In this document: piece after piece, positions 1 through 10,662 of the stretch
How the letters are laid out: each line of letters starts with the position of its first letter
Numbering within the stretch: the stretch's first letter is position 1
Source of the DNA: Prorocentrum cordatum
Lineage: Eukaryota; Sar; Dinophyceae; Prorocentrales; Prorocentraceae
Length of the DNA stretch: 64,000 nucleotides
Direction of reading: 5' to 3'
Assembly: GCA_963575745.1 (NCBI GenBank)
Contig: CAUYUJ010007402.1
Span: forward strand, 367,051-431,050
Program-made: the position numbers and the translations under genes
Notes under the pieces: generated by a model
The model's database searches: none
Seen by the model: only the letters and a program-made list of their open reading frames with translations
Told to the model about the DNA's origin: nothing

Positions 1-1275
1 AACACAGCAGAAAAGGCCCGAGGAGCCAAGGAGTACGACAGGAAAGACCAGGAGCACGGCAGAATAGGCCCGAAGAGCGAAGGAGCAAACCAGAAAAAGA
101 CGAGGAGCACGGCAGAATAGAACCCAAGAGACAAGGAGCACGGCAGAGGATGCCCCAAGTGCGAAGAAGTACGGCAGAAAATGACCAGGAGCACGGCAGA
201 ATAGACCCCCAGAGCTCGGGGGCACGGCAGAAAGAGACCAGGACAACGGCAGAATAGACCCCAGAGCTAAGGAGCACGGCAGAAAAAGACCAGGAGCACG
301 GCAGAACAGGCCCGAAGAGCGAAGGAGTACGGCAGAAAAAAAACAGGAGCACGGCAGAATAGACCCCAAGAGCTAAGGAGCACGGCAGAAGAGGCCCCAA
401 GAACGAAGGAACACGGCAGAAACAAACAGGAGCACGGCAGAATAGACCCCAAGAGCTAAGGAGCACGGCAGAAGAGGCCCGAAGAGCGAAGGAGAACGGC
501 CAAAAAAAGACCAGGAGCACGGCAGAGTAGACCCCAAGAGCTAAGGAGGACGGCAGAAAAACACCAGGAGCACGGCAGAACAGGCCCGAAGAGCGAAGGA
601 GTACGGCGGAAGAAGACCAGACGGCAGAGTATACCCCAAGCGCTAAAGAGAACGGCAGATAGACCCCAAAAAGGAAGGACCACGGCAGAAATGCGAGACG
701 CTTGCGGCAGAATAGCGCAGGAGCATGACAGGAAGAAGGTCCTCTCGTTCGGCTTTGGATAGACCCCAAGAGCGAAGGAGCACGGCAAATTAGGCTCCAG
801 GAGCGAAGGAGCATGACAGCAAAAAAACATGAGCACGGCAGAATAGATCCCAAGAGCTGAGGAGCACGGCAGAATAGGCGCCAGGAAAGAAGGAGTATTG
901 CAAAACACGACCAGTGACCAGGAGCACGGCAGAATAGACCGCGAGAGCTAAGGAGCACGGCAAGATAGATGCAAGAATACAGCATAATACGCCCCAAGGA
1001 AGAAGGAGTATGCAAGAAAAACACAAGGAGCACGACAGAATAAACCCCGAAAGCGGAGGAGCACGGCAGAATATGCCCCAAGAGCTAAGGAGCACAGCAG
1101 AAAACGACCAGGAGCACGGCATCGTCAGCCCCAAGAACAAAGGATTGTGACAGAAAATTGCCAGGAGCATGGCAGAATAGGCCCGTAGAGCGAAGGAGCA
1201 CGGCACAAAAAAAACAACGAGCATTGCAGAATAGACCCCGTGAGCGAAGGAGCACGGCAGAACTGCTCATTCTCT
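1..1275. repeat. minisatellite with GGAGCACGGCAGAA core
   Basis: The core GGAGCACGGCAGAA recurs every 20-35 bp from the window edge to about 1275. Three spacer types alternate, with TAGACCCCAAGAGCTAA, AAAGACCA and CAGGCCCGAAGAGCGAA as examples. Minus-strand frames stay open and encode repetitive Ala/Val/Leu/Cys-rich peptide, which is a by-product of the unit and not a gene. The array continues beyond the left edge. Confidence 0.92.
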
Positions 1276-1390
1276 GCCTTGCTCTTTTTCGCCGGCCATG
1301 CTCCGCCCGATTTTTTTGAGGATGTATGCAGCGAGAGCGCGATGTTTAACACGAGAGGTAGTAAAAGCGCCACTCCAAGATATCATGTTT

Positions 1391-2500
1391 GTTAGGATGT
1401 CTCAGGCGAGACGCTAGTTTTTGAACATCTGTCGAATTCGCGGCTTCCCATGTTTAAGGGTATCTCAGGCGAAACGCTCATTTTTTTTATGAAATCGATG
1501 TTGTGAACATTTCATTGTTGTAAAGATGTCTCAGACGAAATCGCCATTTTGGATCGTCTCGAGGGCGCTCCTGGGGGTCAAAGTTGCGCTTGTTTGGGGC
1601 CTTTGGGGGCCTTCCTGATGCCTTCCAAAACCGGTACAGTGCGATGTTGCACACATTCATTGTTGAAGGATGTCCCTAGCGAAATCGTCATTTTAAGATG
1701 GCTGGCTTAAACCATCTAGAAGCCTTTTCAGGAGCGATCCCAAGACGATGTTAAAACAGCAGTTTTCAAAACGATGTTGTTCGATTTGTTTTTTTGTTGA
1801 AGATGTCCCTAGCGAAATCACTATTTTGAGCAATGTTGTGGCCTTCTTTTGCTTCCTGATGCCCTCCTAAAATCATTACGATGCGATGTCACACGCATCA
1901 ATGTTTTGAGGATGTCCCTAGCGAAATCGGCATTCAATGAAGGCTGCCTTGGGCCGTCTGGAAGCCTTTTCAGAAGCAAAGTAAAAACTATGTAAGAACA
2001 ACAGTTTTCAAGTTGATGCTGGTGTATGTTTTCACTTTTTGAGGATGTCCCTAGCGAAATCGCTAGTTTCGGAAGTCCCCCGATCGTTCTGACAGCCATC
2101 TTGACGTGCTTTTTGGCCTCTCATTTCCTCATCTTGAGGCACTTCGAGAACGATACCAAGACGACGTTGAGGACATCTCATTTTGTTGAGGATGTCCCTA
2201 GCGAAATGCAAATTGTCTGCCGTCCTCTTCGTTCTGGTCCGCCGTGCTGCCGCTCGTTTTCTGAGGATGTCCCTAGCGAAATCGCAATTCTTAACATAAG
2301 AGTTAGTTAAAGACTTCAGTCGTCATTTCATGTTTTCGATGATGTCCCAAGCGAAACGCAAAGTTTCACAAACTGCGAAATTTCGCTGTCATCAACTTTC
2401 CGAGGATGTCTCGAGCGAAACGCTTGTTTGTGTTAAACGCGATGTCGCTAAGATCTCATGTTTGTGAGGATGTCTCACGCGAAATCGCCATCCCGAGGAA
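1391..2500. repeat. cluster of GAGGATGTC hairpin motifs
   Basis: About twelve copies of GAGGATGTCYC-nn-GCGAAA-(T)CGC occur at irregular 55-160 bp spacing (near 1396, 1452, 1519, 1673, 1804, 1911, 2041, 2199, 2264, 2341, 2402 and 2466). The second half is often self-complementary, for example CTAGCGAAATCGCTAG near 2053. Sequence between motifs is mostly unrelated. No gene is recognisable. The same motif reappears in modules at 3229-6205 and, diverged, at 23108-23880. Confidence 0.85.
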
Positions 2501-2503
2501 CCG

Positions 2504-2709
2504 TTCCTGACATGAACGGGAAGCGCGTGAAAGGGAAGACTTACGCAAGAACTTGCAGCATCATCGCGATCAAATGTAGTATAGGCGAGCTCTCCGAACG
2601 CTCACAAGGGATACGTATGGACACGCACCCCCCGAACGTTCACAAACATATTCCTGAGTATCCTCACCACTCCTCCGCATGAGGAAGACGACGGCGAAGA
2701 CGACGACCA
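2504..2709. repeat. module B, copy 1, of the higher-order repeat
   Basis: A ~206-bp block starts TTCCTGACATGAACGGG and ends GACCAGGGAAGAAGGG. It is nearly identical to 3573-3790 and 5151-5362, and each copy is followed directly by an AGG-rich array. No gene is recognised in it. Confidence 0.9.
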
Positions 2710-3228
2710 GGGAAGAAGGGAGAGGAGGAGGAGGAGGAGGAGGAGGAGGAGGAGGAGGACGAGGGGGAGGAGGGGAGGAGGAGGAGGGGAGGAGGAGGGG
2801 AGGAGAAGGAGGAGGAGGAGAAGGAGGAGGAGGAGGAGGAGAGGAGCAGCATCAGCAGCAGCAGCAGAGAGAAGAGGTGAGGAGGAGGAGGGGGAGGAGG
2901 ACGAGGAAGAGGAGGAACAGGAGCAGGAGGAGGAGGACAAGGAGGAGGAACAGGAGGAGGAGGAGGAGTGGGAGGAGAAAGAGGAGGAGGAGGAGGAAGA
3001 GGAGAAGACCGACGAGGAGGAGGAGGAGGAGGAGGAGGAGGAGGAAGGAGAAGTAGGAAGAAGGAGGAGGAGGAGGGAGGATGAGGAAGAGAACGAGGAG
3101 GAGGAGGAGGAGGAGGAGGAGGAAGAACAGAAGGAGGAGGAGGAGGAGGAGGAGGAGGAGAAGGAGAAGGAGGAGAAGGAGGAGGAGGAAGAGGAGGAGG
3201 AGGAGGAGGAGGAGGAACAGAGGAATTG
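2705..3228. repeat. (AGG)n purine-rich array
   Basis: Almost pure GGA/GAG trinucleotides with occasional GAAGA, CAGCAG and GACGAG interruptions. It encodes only poly-Gly/Arg/Glu, or Ser/Pro/Leu on the other strand, so the long frames are artefacts. Confidence 0.95.
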
Positions 3229-3565
3229 TTGGGAGGATGTCTCGAGCGAAACGCTGATTGTTCAACGAAAGTGTGTAAAACACCTGGGTTTTTCAATGTT
3301 TTCGCTTCTTGGGCCATCTTGGGGGTCATCCGAAATCGCTCCGGAAAGATGCCTTACAAGAGCTCTGTCGGCATCCCATCTTTTCGAGGATGTCTCGGGC
3401 GAGACGCCCATTTTCGAGGATCCGAAAATTAGGCGAGCGATTTCGAGATCCCGATGTTTGGATGATGTCCCGAGCGAAACGCCCATGTTTAGCAAAAGAC
3501 GTCTTAAGATACGACCCCCAACTTCACGATTGTGGGAGGATGTCTCGAGCGAAACGCTCGTTTTT
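3229..3565. repeat. module A, copy 1
   Basis: A ~340-bp block containing five GAGGATGTC hairpin motifs. It is nearly identical to 4803-5145 and 5862-6205. All copies include GCCTTACAAGAGCTCTGTCG and the CGAGCGAAACGCTCG hairpin. Confidence 0.92.
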
Positions 3566-3572
3566 TAAATCT

Positions 3573-3790
3573 TTCCTGACATGAACGGGAAGCGCGTGAA
3601 AGGGAAGAGTTACGCAAGAACTTGCAGCATCATCGCGATCAAATGTAGTATAGGCGAGCTCTCCGAACGCTCACAAGGGATACGTATGGACACACGCGCC
3701 CCCCGAACGTTCACAAGCATATTCCTGAGTATCCTCACCACTCCTCCGCATGAGGAAGACGACGGCGAAGACGACGACCAGGGAAGAAGG
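3573..3790. repeat. module B, copy 2
   Basis: Near-identical to 2504-2709. It directly follows module A copy 1 and precedes the next (AGG)n array, which sets the unit order A-B-(AGG)n. Confidence 0.92.
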
Positions 3791-3992
3791 GAGAGAGGGA
3801 GGAGGAGGAGGAGGAGGAGGAGGAGGAGGAGGATGAGGAGGGGGAGGAGGAGGGGAAGAGGAGGAGGAGGAAGGGAGGAGGAGCAGGAGGAGGAGGAGGA
3901 GGAGGAAGAGGAGGAGAAGGAGCAGCATCAGCAGCAGCAGCAGCAGAAGAAGAGGTGAGGAGGAGGAGGGGGAGGAGGACGAGGAAGAGGAG
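3788..3992. repeat. (AGG)n array, left part, interrupted by an insertion
   Basis: AGG-rich array equivalent to those at 2705, 4497 and 5363. It stops at AGGACGAGGAAGAGGAG (3976-3992). The same 17 bp restart the array at 4497. Confidence 0.9.
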
Positions 3993-4496
3993 ACTGAAGA
4001 CTGAAGACTGTAAAAAGACGATGTCTTCCCAACAAGCAGACCAAGGAACGGTGAGAAGACCACGTCGGCCGTGACTCGCTGCCCGCACGAGACGGTTCGG
4101 TGCGTAGGGTGGCACGGTCCCCTGAAGCCTTCACTGTTATTTCAGGTTCCTCGGCCAGGAAAACCACGACCAACCCTGCCGAATCGAGCGGCATGCGCAA
4201 CCGGACTGTACGAAAACGACAAGCCCAGGGCGGGTGGACACAAGGTCCCATGGGGTTCACGGGCCACACGACCCCACCTCCCGACCAAATGCGCAATCCC
4301 CGTGCCTGGTACCCACCTCCAGGCCACGGGCGCAGCTAAGGCGCCACATGCGGACAAACAAACTGCTTGCCGCTGGTGGCGAAAATTGGACCCGGTTGCT
4401 TCTCTCCTTGCCTGCTGCAGCGAGCAGCCCTGATAGTATGCCCTGTACGTGAAGACTGAGTACCAGGATACGGTACCCAGTGCCCACGCGTAGGGC
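3993..4496. mobile_element. 504-bp insertion with 17-bp target-site duplication
   Basis: Non-repetitive DNA sits inside the (AGG)n array. The 17-mer AGGACGAGGAAGAGGAG flanks it at 3976-3992 and 4497-4513, as expected of a target-site duplication. The sister copies of the array (2705-3228, 5363-5860) lack the insert. The left end carries a short tandem CTGAAGA (ACTGAAGACTGAAGACTG), and GAAGACTG recurs near the right end. There is no poly-A tail and no recognisable protein domain. A duplication this long suits a retroposed, possibly SINE-like, sequence. The 504 bp are a unit by position only; I saw no second copy in the window. Confidence 0.6.
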
Positions 4497-4800
4497 AGGA
4501 CGAGGAAGAGGAGGAACAGGAGCAGGAGGAGGAGGAGGAGGAAAAGGAGGAGGAACAGGAGGAGGAGGAGGAGTTGGAGGAGAAAGAGGAGGAAGAGGAA
4601 GAGGAGAAGACCGACGAGGAGGAGGAGGAGGAAAGAGAAGTAGGAAGAAGGCGAGGAGGAGGAGGAGGAGGAAGATCGGGAAGAGGACGAGGAGGAGGAG
4701 GAGGAGGAGGAAGAAGAACAGAAGGAGGAGGAGGAGGAGGAGGAGAAGGAGAAGGAGGAAAAAGGAGGAGGAAGAGGAGGAGGAGGAGGAGGAGGAAGAG
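4497..4800. repeat. (AGG)n array, right part
   Basis: Continuation of the purine array after the 504-bp insertion, ending at module A copy 2. Confidence 0.93.
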
Positions 4801-4802
4801 GA

Positions 4803-5145
4803 ATGTTTGGGAGGATGTCTCGAGCGAAACGCTGATGTTTCAACGAAAGTGTGTAAAACACATGGGTTTTTCAATAGTTTCGCTTCTTGGGCCATCTTGG
4901 GGGTCATCCGAAATCGCTCCGAAAAGATGCCTTACAAGAGCTCTGTCGGCATCCCATCTGTTCGAGGATGTCTCGGGCGAGACGCCCATATTCGAGGATC
5001 CGAAAATTAGGCGAGCGATTTCGAGATCCCGATTGTTGGAGGATGTCCCGAGCGAAACGCCCATGTTTAGCAACAGACGTCTTAAGATACGACCCCCAAC
5101 TTCACGATGTTGGGAGGATGTCTCGAGCGAAACGCTCGTTCTTGA
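4803..5145. repeat. module A, copy 2
   Basis: Near-identical to 3229-3565, with the same order of five GAGGATGTC hairpin motifs. Confidence 0.92.
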
Positions 5146-5150
5146 AACCT

Positions 5151-5362
5151 TTCCTGACATGAACGGGAAGCGCGTGAAAGGGAAGAGTTACGCAAGAACT
5201 CGCAGCATCATCGCGATCAAATGTAGTATAGGCGAGCTCTCCGAACGCTCACAAGGGATACGTATGGACCCGCGCCCCCCGAACGTTCACAAGCATATTC
5301 CCGAGTATCCTCACCACTCCTCCGCATGAAGACGACGGCGAAGACGACGACCAGGGAAGAAG
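5151..5362. repeat. module B, copy 3
   Basis: Near-identical to 2504-2709 and 3573-3790. Confidence 0.92.
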
Positions 5363-5827
5363 GGAGAGGAGGAGGAGGAGGAGGAGGAGGAGGAGGAGGA
5401 GGAGGAGGAGGAGGAGGGGAGGAGGAGGGGAGGAGGAGGAGGAGGAGGAGGAGAGGAGGAAGAGGAGGAGGAGGAGGAGGAGGAGGAGGAGGAGGAAGAG
5501 GAGAAGGAGCAGCATCAGCAGCAGCAGCAGAGAAGAGGTGAGGAGGAGGAGGGGGGGAGGAGGACGAGGAAGAGGAGGAACAGGAGCAGGAGGAGGAGGA
5601 AAAAGGAGGGAACAGGAGGAGGAGGAGGAGTTGGAGGAGAAAGAGGAGGAAGAGGAAGAGAGACGAGAGGAGAGAGGAGGAGGAGGAGGAGGAGGAGGAA
5701 GGAGGAAAGAGGAGGGAGGAGGAGGAAGAGAGAGGAGGAGAGGAGGAGGAGGAGGAGGGAGGAGGAAGAACAGAAGGAGGAGGAGGAGGAGGAGGAGGAG
5801 GAGGAGGAGAAGGAGAAGGAGGAAAAG

Positions 5828-5859
<32 letters not shown>

Positions 5860-5860
5860 A
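5363..5860. repeat. (AGG)n array
   Basis: GGA/GAG array between module B copy 3 and module A copy 3. Confidence 0.95.
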
Positions 5861-5861
5861 T

Positions 5862-6205
5862 TTTTGGGAGGATGTCTCGAGCGAAACGCTGATGTTTCAA
5901 CGAAAGTATGTAAAACACCTGGGTTTTTCAATGTTTTCGCTTCTTGGGCCATCTTGGGGGTCATCCGAAATCGCTCCGGAAAGATGCCTTACAAGAGCTC
6001 TGTCGGCATCCCATCTTTTCGAGGATGTCTCGGGCGAGACGCCCATTTTCGAGGATCCGAAAATTAGGCGAGCGATTTCGAGATCCCGATTTTTGGAGGA
6101 CGTCCCGAGCGAAACGCCCATGTTTAGCAACAGACGTCTTAAGATACGACCCCCAACTTCACGATTTTGGGAGGATGTCTCGAGCGAAACGCTCGTTGTT
6201 GAAAT
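5862..6205. repeat. module A, copy 3
   Basis: Near-identical to the other A modules. It is not followed by a B module, so the higher-order array ends here. Confidence 0.92.
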
Positions 6206-6535
6206 CCGCCAGGTGAAAACCAGAGGGCGAAACGCTCGTTTTTGAAATCCGCCAGGTGAAAACCATGGGGCGATCCCGCCACCACTCCCCCCCTGGACCC
6301 CCCCACTTGATAAATGCTTTCCCCTCCGGGCCCGTATACAACGTCCATCGCGCGACTCTAAAGAGTCTAAGCGCGCTTCCCGTCATCCGCCAGGTGAAAA
6401 CGGAAGACCGACCCCGCCACCACTCCCCCCCTGGACCCCCCCACTTGATAAATGCTTTCCCCTCCGGGCCCGTATACAACGTCCATCGCGCGACTCTAAA
6501 GAGTCTAAGCGCGCTTCCCGTCATCCGCTAAGCCT
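6206..6535. repeat. 138-bp tandem duplication (CCGCCAGGTGAAAAC unit)
   Basis: GCCAGGTGAAAAC starts at 6251 and 6389 and the intervening 138 bp are near-identical, including CCCGTATACAACGTCCATCG and AAGAGTCTAAGCGCGC. A 45-bp partial unit precedes it at 6206-6250 and fuses the hairpin motif GGGCGAAACGCTCG with this unit. CTTCCCGTCATCCGCC reappears near 6640. No gene is recognised through 6880. Confidence 0.88.
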
Positions 6536-6879
6536 CTGCCCCGTGCGATCCGCCACCCCCTATAGTTAAGAGATCTCTTACTGATATGAGGAGGATTCAG
6601 CCAAAACGTCCAGCTCGCTTCTCGTTCCTCGAAGACGCTTCCCGTCATCCGCCGACCCTGTCGGCGTGTGGAAGAGGGTTCTCCGTCTGCTCCCTCTTCG
6701 TCGTCGTCGATGTTCCTTCTTCTTTCCCCACAGCGTCGTTGCTTCTATCCCTCTCCCAAGGCCTCGTTCTGAGGCGCGCCAGTCCAAGGCGAGATTGAAG
6801 AGCGTCATACTTGAGTCGAAGGGAAGCCCCTTCCCTTTGATCCCTTCCCGGGGAAGGGGGGGGGGTCCCGGGGTAGCTC

Positions 6880-7450
6880 CAGGGGGGGGTCCCAGGTTTA
6901 TACGCCGCCCTCCCGGGGAATCCCCAAGCCCAAAAAGGCCCCAAGACCGGCCAAGAGTGCTCCAAGAGGCCCCCAAGATGATCCAAGAGGGCGCCGAATC
7001 GCCGAATGATTTGTCCAAGACGCTTTGACGGCCTCCAGACGGCCCAAAAGGCCTGCGAGACGCCCCAAAAGGCCTCCAGGACCCTTCCCACGAGAGCCCC
7101 AAGAGGCACAAATCATGGAATTCCCATGCGTTTTTCAAGGATGTTGGCGTTCTCGCCTCTTCCGCTTCCCCACGCGCCAAGACGGCCCAAGAGGCTCCCA
7201 AGATCGCCCCGATACGGCCCAAGAGGCCTCCAAGAGGGTCCCCAAACGCCTCAAAAGTGCCCCAAGACGGCCCAAGACGCCTCCCAGATTCACAAAAGGC
7301 CCCCAAAACGGTTCCAAGAGAGCGCCCAGACGGGGGACCCGAACGGACATTTCGAGCCCTCAGCCCCGAGAAACTCCCAAGAGGCCCTCCAGGAAGCCCA
7401 CAGAGGCCCCAAGAGGCTCCCGAGAGGCCCCAAAAACTCTCCTAGGAAGC
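6880..7450. repeat. CCCCAAGAGG block 1 (minus orientation)
   Basis: Irregular tandem of ~10-11-bp CCCCAAGAGG/CGGCCCAAGA words. It has an internal AT-richer island around 7105-7185 (CAAATCATGG...GATGTTGGCGTTCTCG) of the kind that links sub-blocks elsewhere in the window. Open frames of Pro/Arg/Lys type are artefacts. 7450-7760 holds nothing I recognise. Confidence 0.85.
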
Positions 7451-7759
7451 TACAAAACAAGACAATCGTCCACCACCACCCCAGACTCCCCCCCACATTT
7501 GGGCAAAAGCCTTGAGCAGAAATCCTCTCGCTAGCGCTCTTTCCGTCATGCTCCTCTGGTTTACAAACATATTTCCGTGTTCTTGGGCCGACCACCCTCC
7601 CCCTCGTCGGCAATACGCTTCTCCCACTGAGCACTCTTCCTGTTGCTTTGCTATTTCTCCCCAATGACAGAACGCTGTCTCCAGGGTCGGCGGCATCGGC
7701 CGTAAGGCCTTCGCAATATGCTGAATATATAACTTTCCAATGGGAATGGGTTAGTTTTG

Positions 7760-8224
7760 GTCATCTGGGCCCCTCTTGGGGAGCATCTTAAAGCCTTCCT
7801 GCGGCGTCTCGGAGGCCTCTTGGAATCTCTTCGGCCAGCTTGAAGCCATCTCGGGGCGTCCTGGGCCGTACTGCGCCGCTTTCGTCACCTATTCATGTCC
7901 TCATGGAAGCTTGTTTTGGGCGGCCGGGGTGGCCGGGGGGAGGCCCAGGAGGCTCTGAAGGGGGGGGAGAAGGGGCGGCGGGGGGGGGGCAAAAGGGAGA
8001 ACAAAAAAGAAGCGGAATCCGGGAGGGTGTGCCGGCCATGGGCCCGCGCTCCAGCACTCTGGAATTTGGGAGGCCGTTCGGGCCTTCTCCGCTGCCTCTA
8101 GGACTGCCGTGGGACCGTCTTGGCGCCCTCTGGGGGGTCTCTTGAGCCGTGTTGGGGCGATCGTTTTGGCCCGAGGCGAGGCTCATTTGCCTCCGCGTGG
8201 GGCGTACCTCGACCATGTCTTCCA
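7760..8224. repeat. short CTTGGGG-type words and G-rich DNA
   Basis: Scattered CTCTTGGGG / GTCTTGG words in plus orientation (7765-7870, 8110-8160) flank a G-rich stretch (7925-8010). No gene recognised. Confidence 0.6.
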
Positions 8225-8720
8225 GGGGCTCAATAAAATAGTGACAGTTGCGCGGTTGCCAGTGCTCCGCTGGACCTCCCAGCAGCTGGCGAAAGTGGTG
8301 ACAGTTGCGCAGTGGGCAGAGCCCAAGCAGGCAGGTGTCCCATTTAGGTCCTGCTAAGACGTCGCTCCGATGAGGCTCCGAGTAGCGCACGAAAGTGGCG
8401 CCTGTTGCGCTGTTGGCAGCACCCAGGCAGGGCGGGGTCCCACGTGAGGCTCCGTAGGACGTCACAGCGCTCGGCCGCTCAGGAGCTCACGAAAGTGGCG
8501 ATCAGCTGCGCAGGTGGCAGCACCCAGGCAGGGCAGTTGCGCAGTTGGCAGCCCCCAGGGAGGGCGAGGTCCCTTTTCTGGGCTCGCGTGGGACGTCACT
8601 CGGCTGGACCTCCCAGGAGCTTACAAAAGCGGCGACATCTGCGGACCTGGCGAGGTCCCTTTCGGGTCCCCGAGGGGCGTCACTCCGCTGGGCCTCCCAG
8701 GAACTTACGGAAGTGGTGGA
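8225..8720. repeat. diverged ~100-bp tandem repeat (CACGAAAGTGGCG)
   Basis: About five diverged units carry CACGAAAGTGGCG or a variant near 8290, 8388, 8491, 8625 and 8705. Each is followed by GTTGCGCAGTTGGCAG and GCACCCAGGCAGGGC and preceded by CTCCGCTGGACCTCCCAG. Confidence 0.8.
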
Positions 8721-8724
8721 CATG

Positions 8725-8940
8725 TAGGTTGTTACAAGTGTTCGTGGCCTCAGAAGCGCGGATCCATGGTTCGTTATTCGGAAACGTGGCATCAGTGGCG
8801 TTCTATCATGTATTATTTCTTTGGCTAGGGATCGTGGCTTCGGAAGCGCGGACCCATGGTGCTTTACACATGATCGTGGACCCTGAAGCGCAGATGCGTT
8901 TTGAGACGAGGCGTCGTGGGCTCGGGGGCGCGGATACATA
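8725..8940. repeat. ~55-bp tandem (GAAGCGCGGACCCATGG)
   Basis: Four diverged copies of CGTGGCNTCNGAAGCGCGGA, the last near 8915-8938. It directly abuts the ~100-bp tandem. Confidence 0.75.
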
Positions 8941-9059
8941 ATTCTGTGAAGAGGGATGAGGCCGCATTGGGTGCCGTATAAAGAACCATCGCGCGCGCTT
9001 CGCGCGCGCTCAAAATCTAGCTAGCTTGAAGGATACCGCGTAGCGAAGGATAGCGCGAT

Positions 9060-9560
9060 GCGGCTCTTGGGCCGTCTCGGGGCTCTCTTCGAGCCTGTTT
9101 TGGGCTTCTTGGGGGCCTCTTGGGGACTCTTGGGGGCCTCTTGGGGCCTCTTGGGGACTTCCTGGGGGCCTCTTGGGGCCTCTTGGGGGCATGTTGGGGC
9201 GGACAGCTTGATTTTTCAGTTCGCGTTCCCTCTCTTGGGCCCCTCTTGGGGCCTTCTTGGAACCCTCTTGCGCCGTCTTGGGCGGCTCTGGAGCCGTCTC
9301 GGGGCTCTCTTGGGCCGTCTTGGGGCCCTCTTGGGGGCCTCTTGGGCCGTCTTGGAGCGGTTTTGGGAGCCTCTTGGGCGGTGCTTTAGCGCTGGAAGCA
9401 CGAAACAACGAGAATGCAAAAATAACATTGAAAAAAAACAATGAAATCAACGATTTGCCCTCTCGGGGCGTTCTTGGGCGGCATCTTGAAGGCCTCTTGG
9501 GGCGTCTAGGTGGCCTCCGGGGCAGTTTAAAACGCATCGTGCGTCGCCAAAGACCCCTGG
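9060..9560. repeat. CTTGGGGCC block 2 (plus orientation)
   Basis: Dense CTCTTGGGGC/CGTCTTGGGCC words. Two conserved islands interrupt them. One is AGCTTGATTTTTCAGTTCGCG near 9208, without its last base in the shared core. The other is an A-rich island at about 9389-9455 with GCACGAAACAACGAGAATG and AATGAAATCAACGATTTG. Equivalent islands occur in the blocks at 10730, 12520, 22260 and 24205. Confidence 0.88.
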
Positions 9561-9630
9561 ACGGCGTCTTGGGGGTGTCTCGAGACCGTCTGGGGCCGCC
9601 GGGATTGCTGTTTGAGGGCTCCCCTCTGCA

Positions 9631-9831
9631 CGCCCGAGATGGGCACTGAAAGAATGGGCACGATGCCCAACAGCAGTTCCTGTTCATTCTGAACAGGACT
9701 CGCTGTCCACGCCGCCGCGGCCTGTGTCCATTCGAGACAGGAGGCCGCCTGCCCAACAGCGGCCGCTGTTGGCTTGGGACAACATTTGTTGTTGGGCATA
9801 GTGCCCATTCTTTCCGTACCCATTTCGGGCG
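9631..9831. repeat. multi-hairpin foldback element
   Basis: The outer arms 9631-9672 and 9790-9831 are inverted repeats of 42 bp with about four mismatches; both contain AGAATGGGCAC and ATGCCCAACA. Inside lie a 9-bp-stem hairpin at 9678-9698 (TCCTGTTCA / TGAACAGGA) and a perfect 20-bp palindrome CCAACAGCGGCCGCTGTTGG at 9753-9772. No open frame of interest. It is compatible with a foldback-type transposon or a recombination-associated structure. Confidence 0.8.
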
Positions 9832-9949
9832 TCCAAATCCCCGGTGCGATTTTAGGCTTCCCAGAGGCGGGCCCGGGCCCTGGGGCCCACATTTGCGGTC
9901 GAGGTTCCGGCCCTCGGCCACCGGGCCCGGTGCGCCGTTCTGTGTATAT

Positions 9950-10140
9950 GCGATACGATGCTATGCTATGCTATGCTACGTCATACTGTCTGATGCGATG
10001 GTACGCTATTATATACGATGCTATGCTATGCTATGCGATGCTATGCTATGCTATGCTATGCTATGCTACGCCATGCTCTTCTATGCTGTGCTGTGCGATG
10101 CTATGCAATGCTATGCTCTGCTGTGCGATGCAATGCTATT
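9950..10140. repeat. (GCTAT)n microsatellite
   Basis: Imperfect GATGCTATGCTATGCTATGC array. The same simple sequence forms the interior of the element at 57805-58662. A short (CA)n tract follows at 10180-10200. Confidence 0.95.
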
Positions 10141-10329
10141 TTGTAGCTCCAGTTGGCCCCCCCTTCCTCCCCCCCTTCACCACACACACACACACACTAC
10201 CTCCGTATCACCCGAAGGGTGGTCGTACATGTAGGTGTTAACTGGCTAGATCTCGCGGCCAGAGACGCAACCGCCTCGCGCAAACTTGCCTGGAATGGGA
10301 ACGATCTGGGAGGAGCGGGGAGAGGTGCG

Positions 10330-10550
10330 GAGTGGGGTGTCTTGTGGGCCTCTTGGACTGTCTCAGAGCGCACTGGGATCCACAGGCGCCTACTGAGGCC
10401 GTCTTGGAGGGCTCTGTGGGACTTCTTGGGGCGATCCTGCGGGCTTCTTGGGCCGTTTGGGACGCCTTTTTGGGATGTCTTGCGGCGATCTTGGGGTTAT
10501 CTCAGCGCCTTCGGGCTCTCCGAAAGCCCCCCGAAGGCCCGCAATGAGTC
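10330..10550. repeat. CTTGGGG block 3a (plus orientation)
   Basis: Irregular CTTGGGGCGATC / CTTCTTGGGCCGT words upstream of the spliced-leader site; no gene. Confidence 0.75.
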
Positions 10551-10662
10551 CCGGACCCCGAGGGACACAGTGGGCACCGCGGGGGGAGGGTGGAGTTTTG
10601 GAAAAGTGGGCCGCCTCGGGCCCCAGAGGCCTGGTCGCAGGGTCCGCATGGTGATGGTGGGC

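Noticed and set aside
2602-5964. Poly-Gly, poly-Glu, poly-Ser and poly-Leu frames
   Set aside because: Translation of (AGG)n arrays.
1391-6205. GAGGATGTC repeats as a CRISPR array
   Set aside because: Spacing in 1391-2500 is irregular, the 65-bp spaced copies at 23108 have conserved spacers, the genome is eukaryotic, and no cas-like gene is present.
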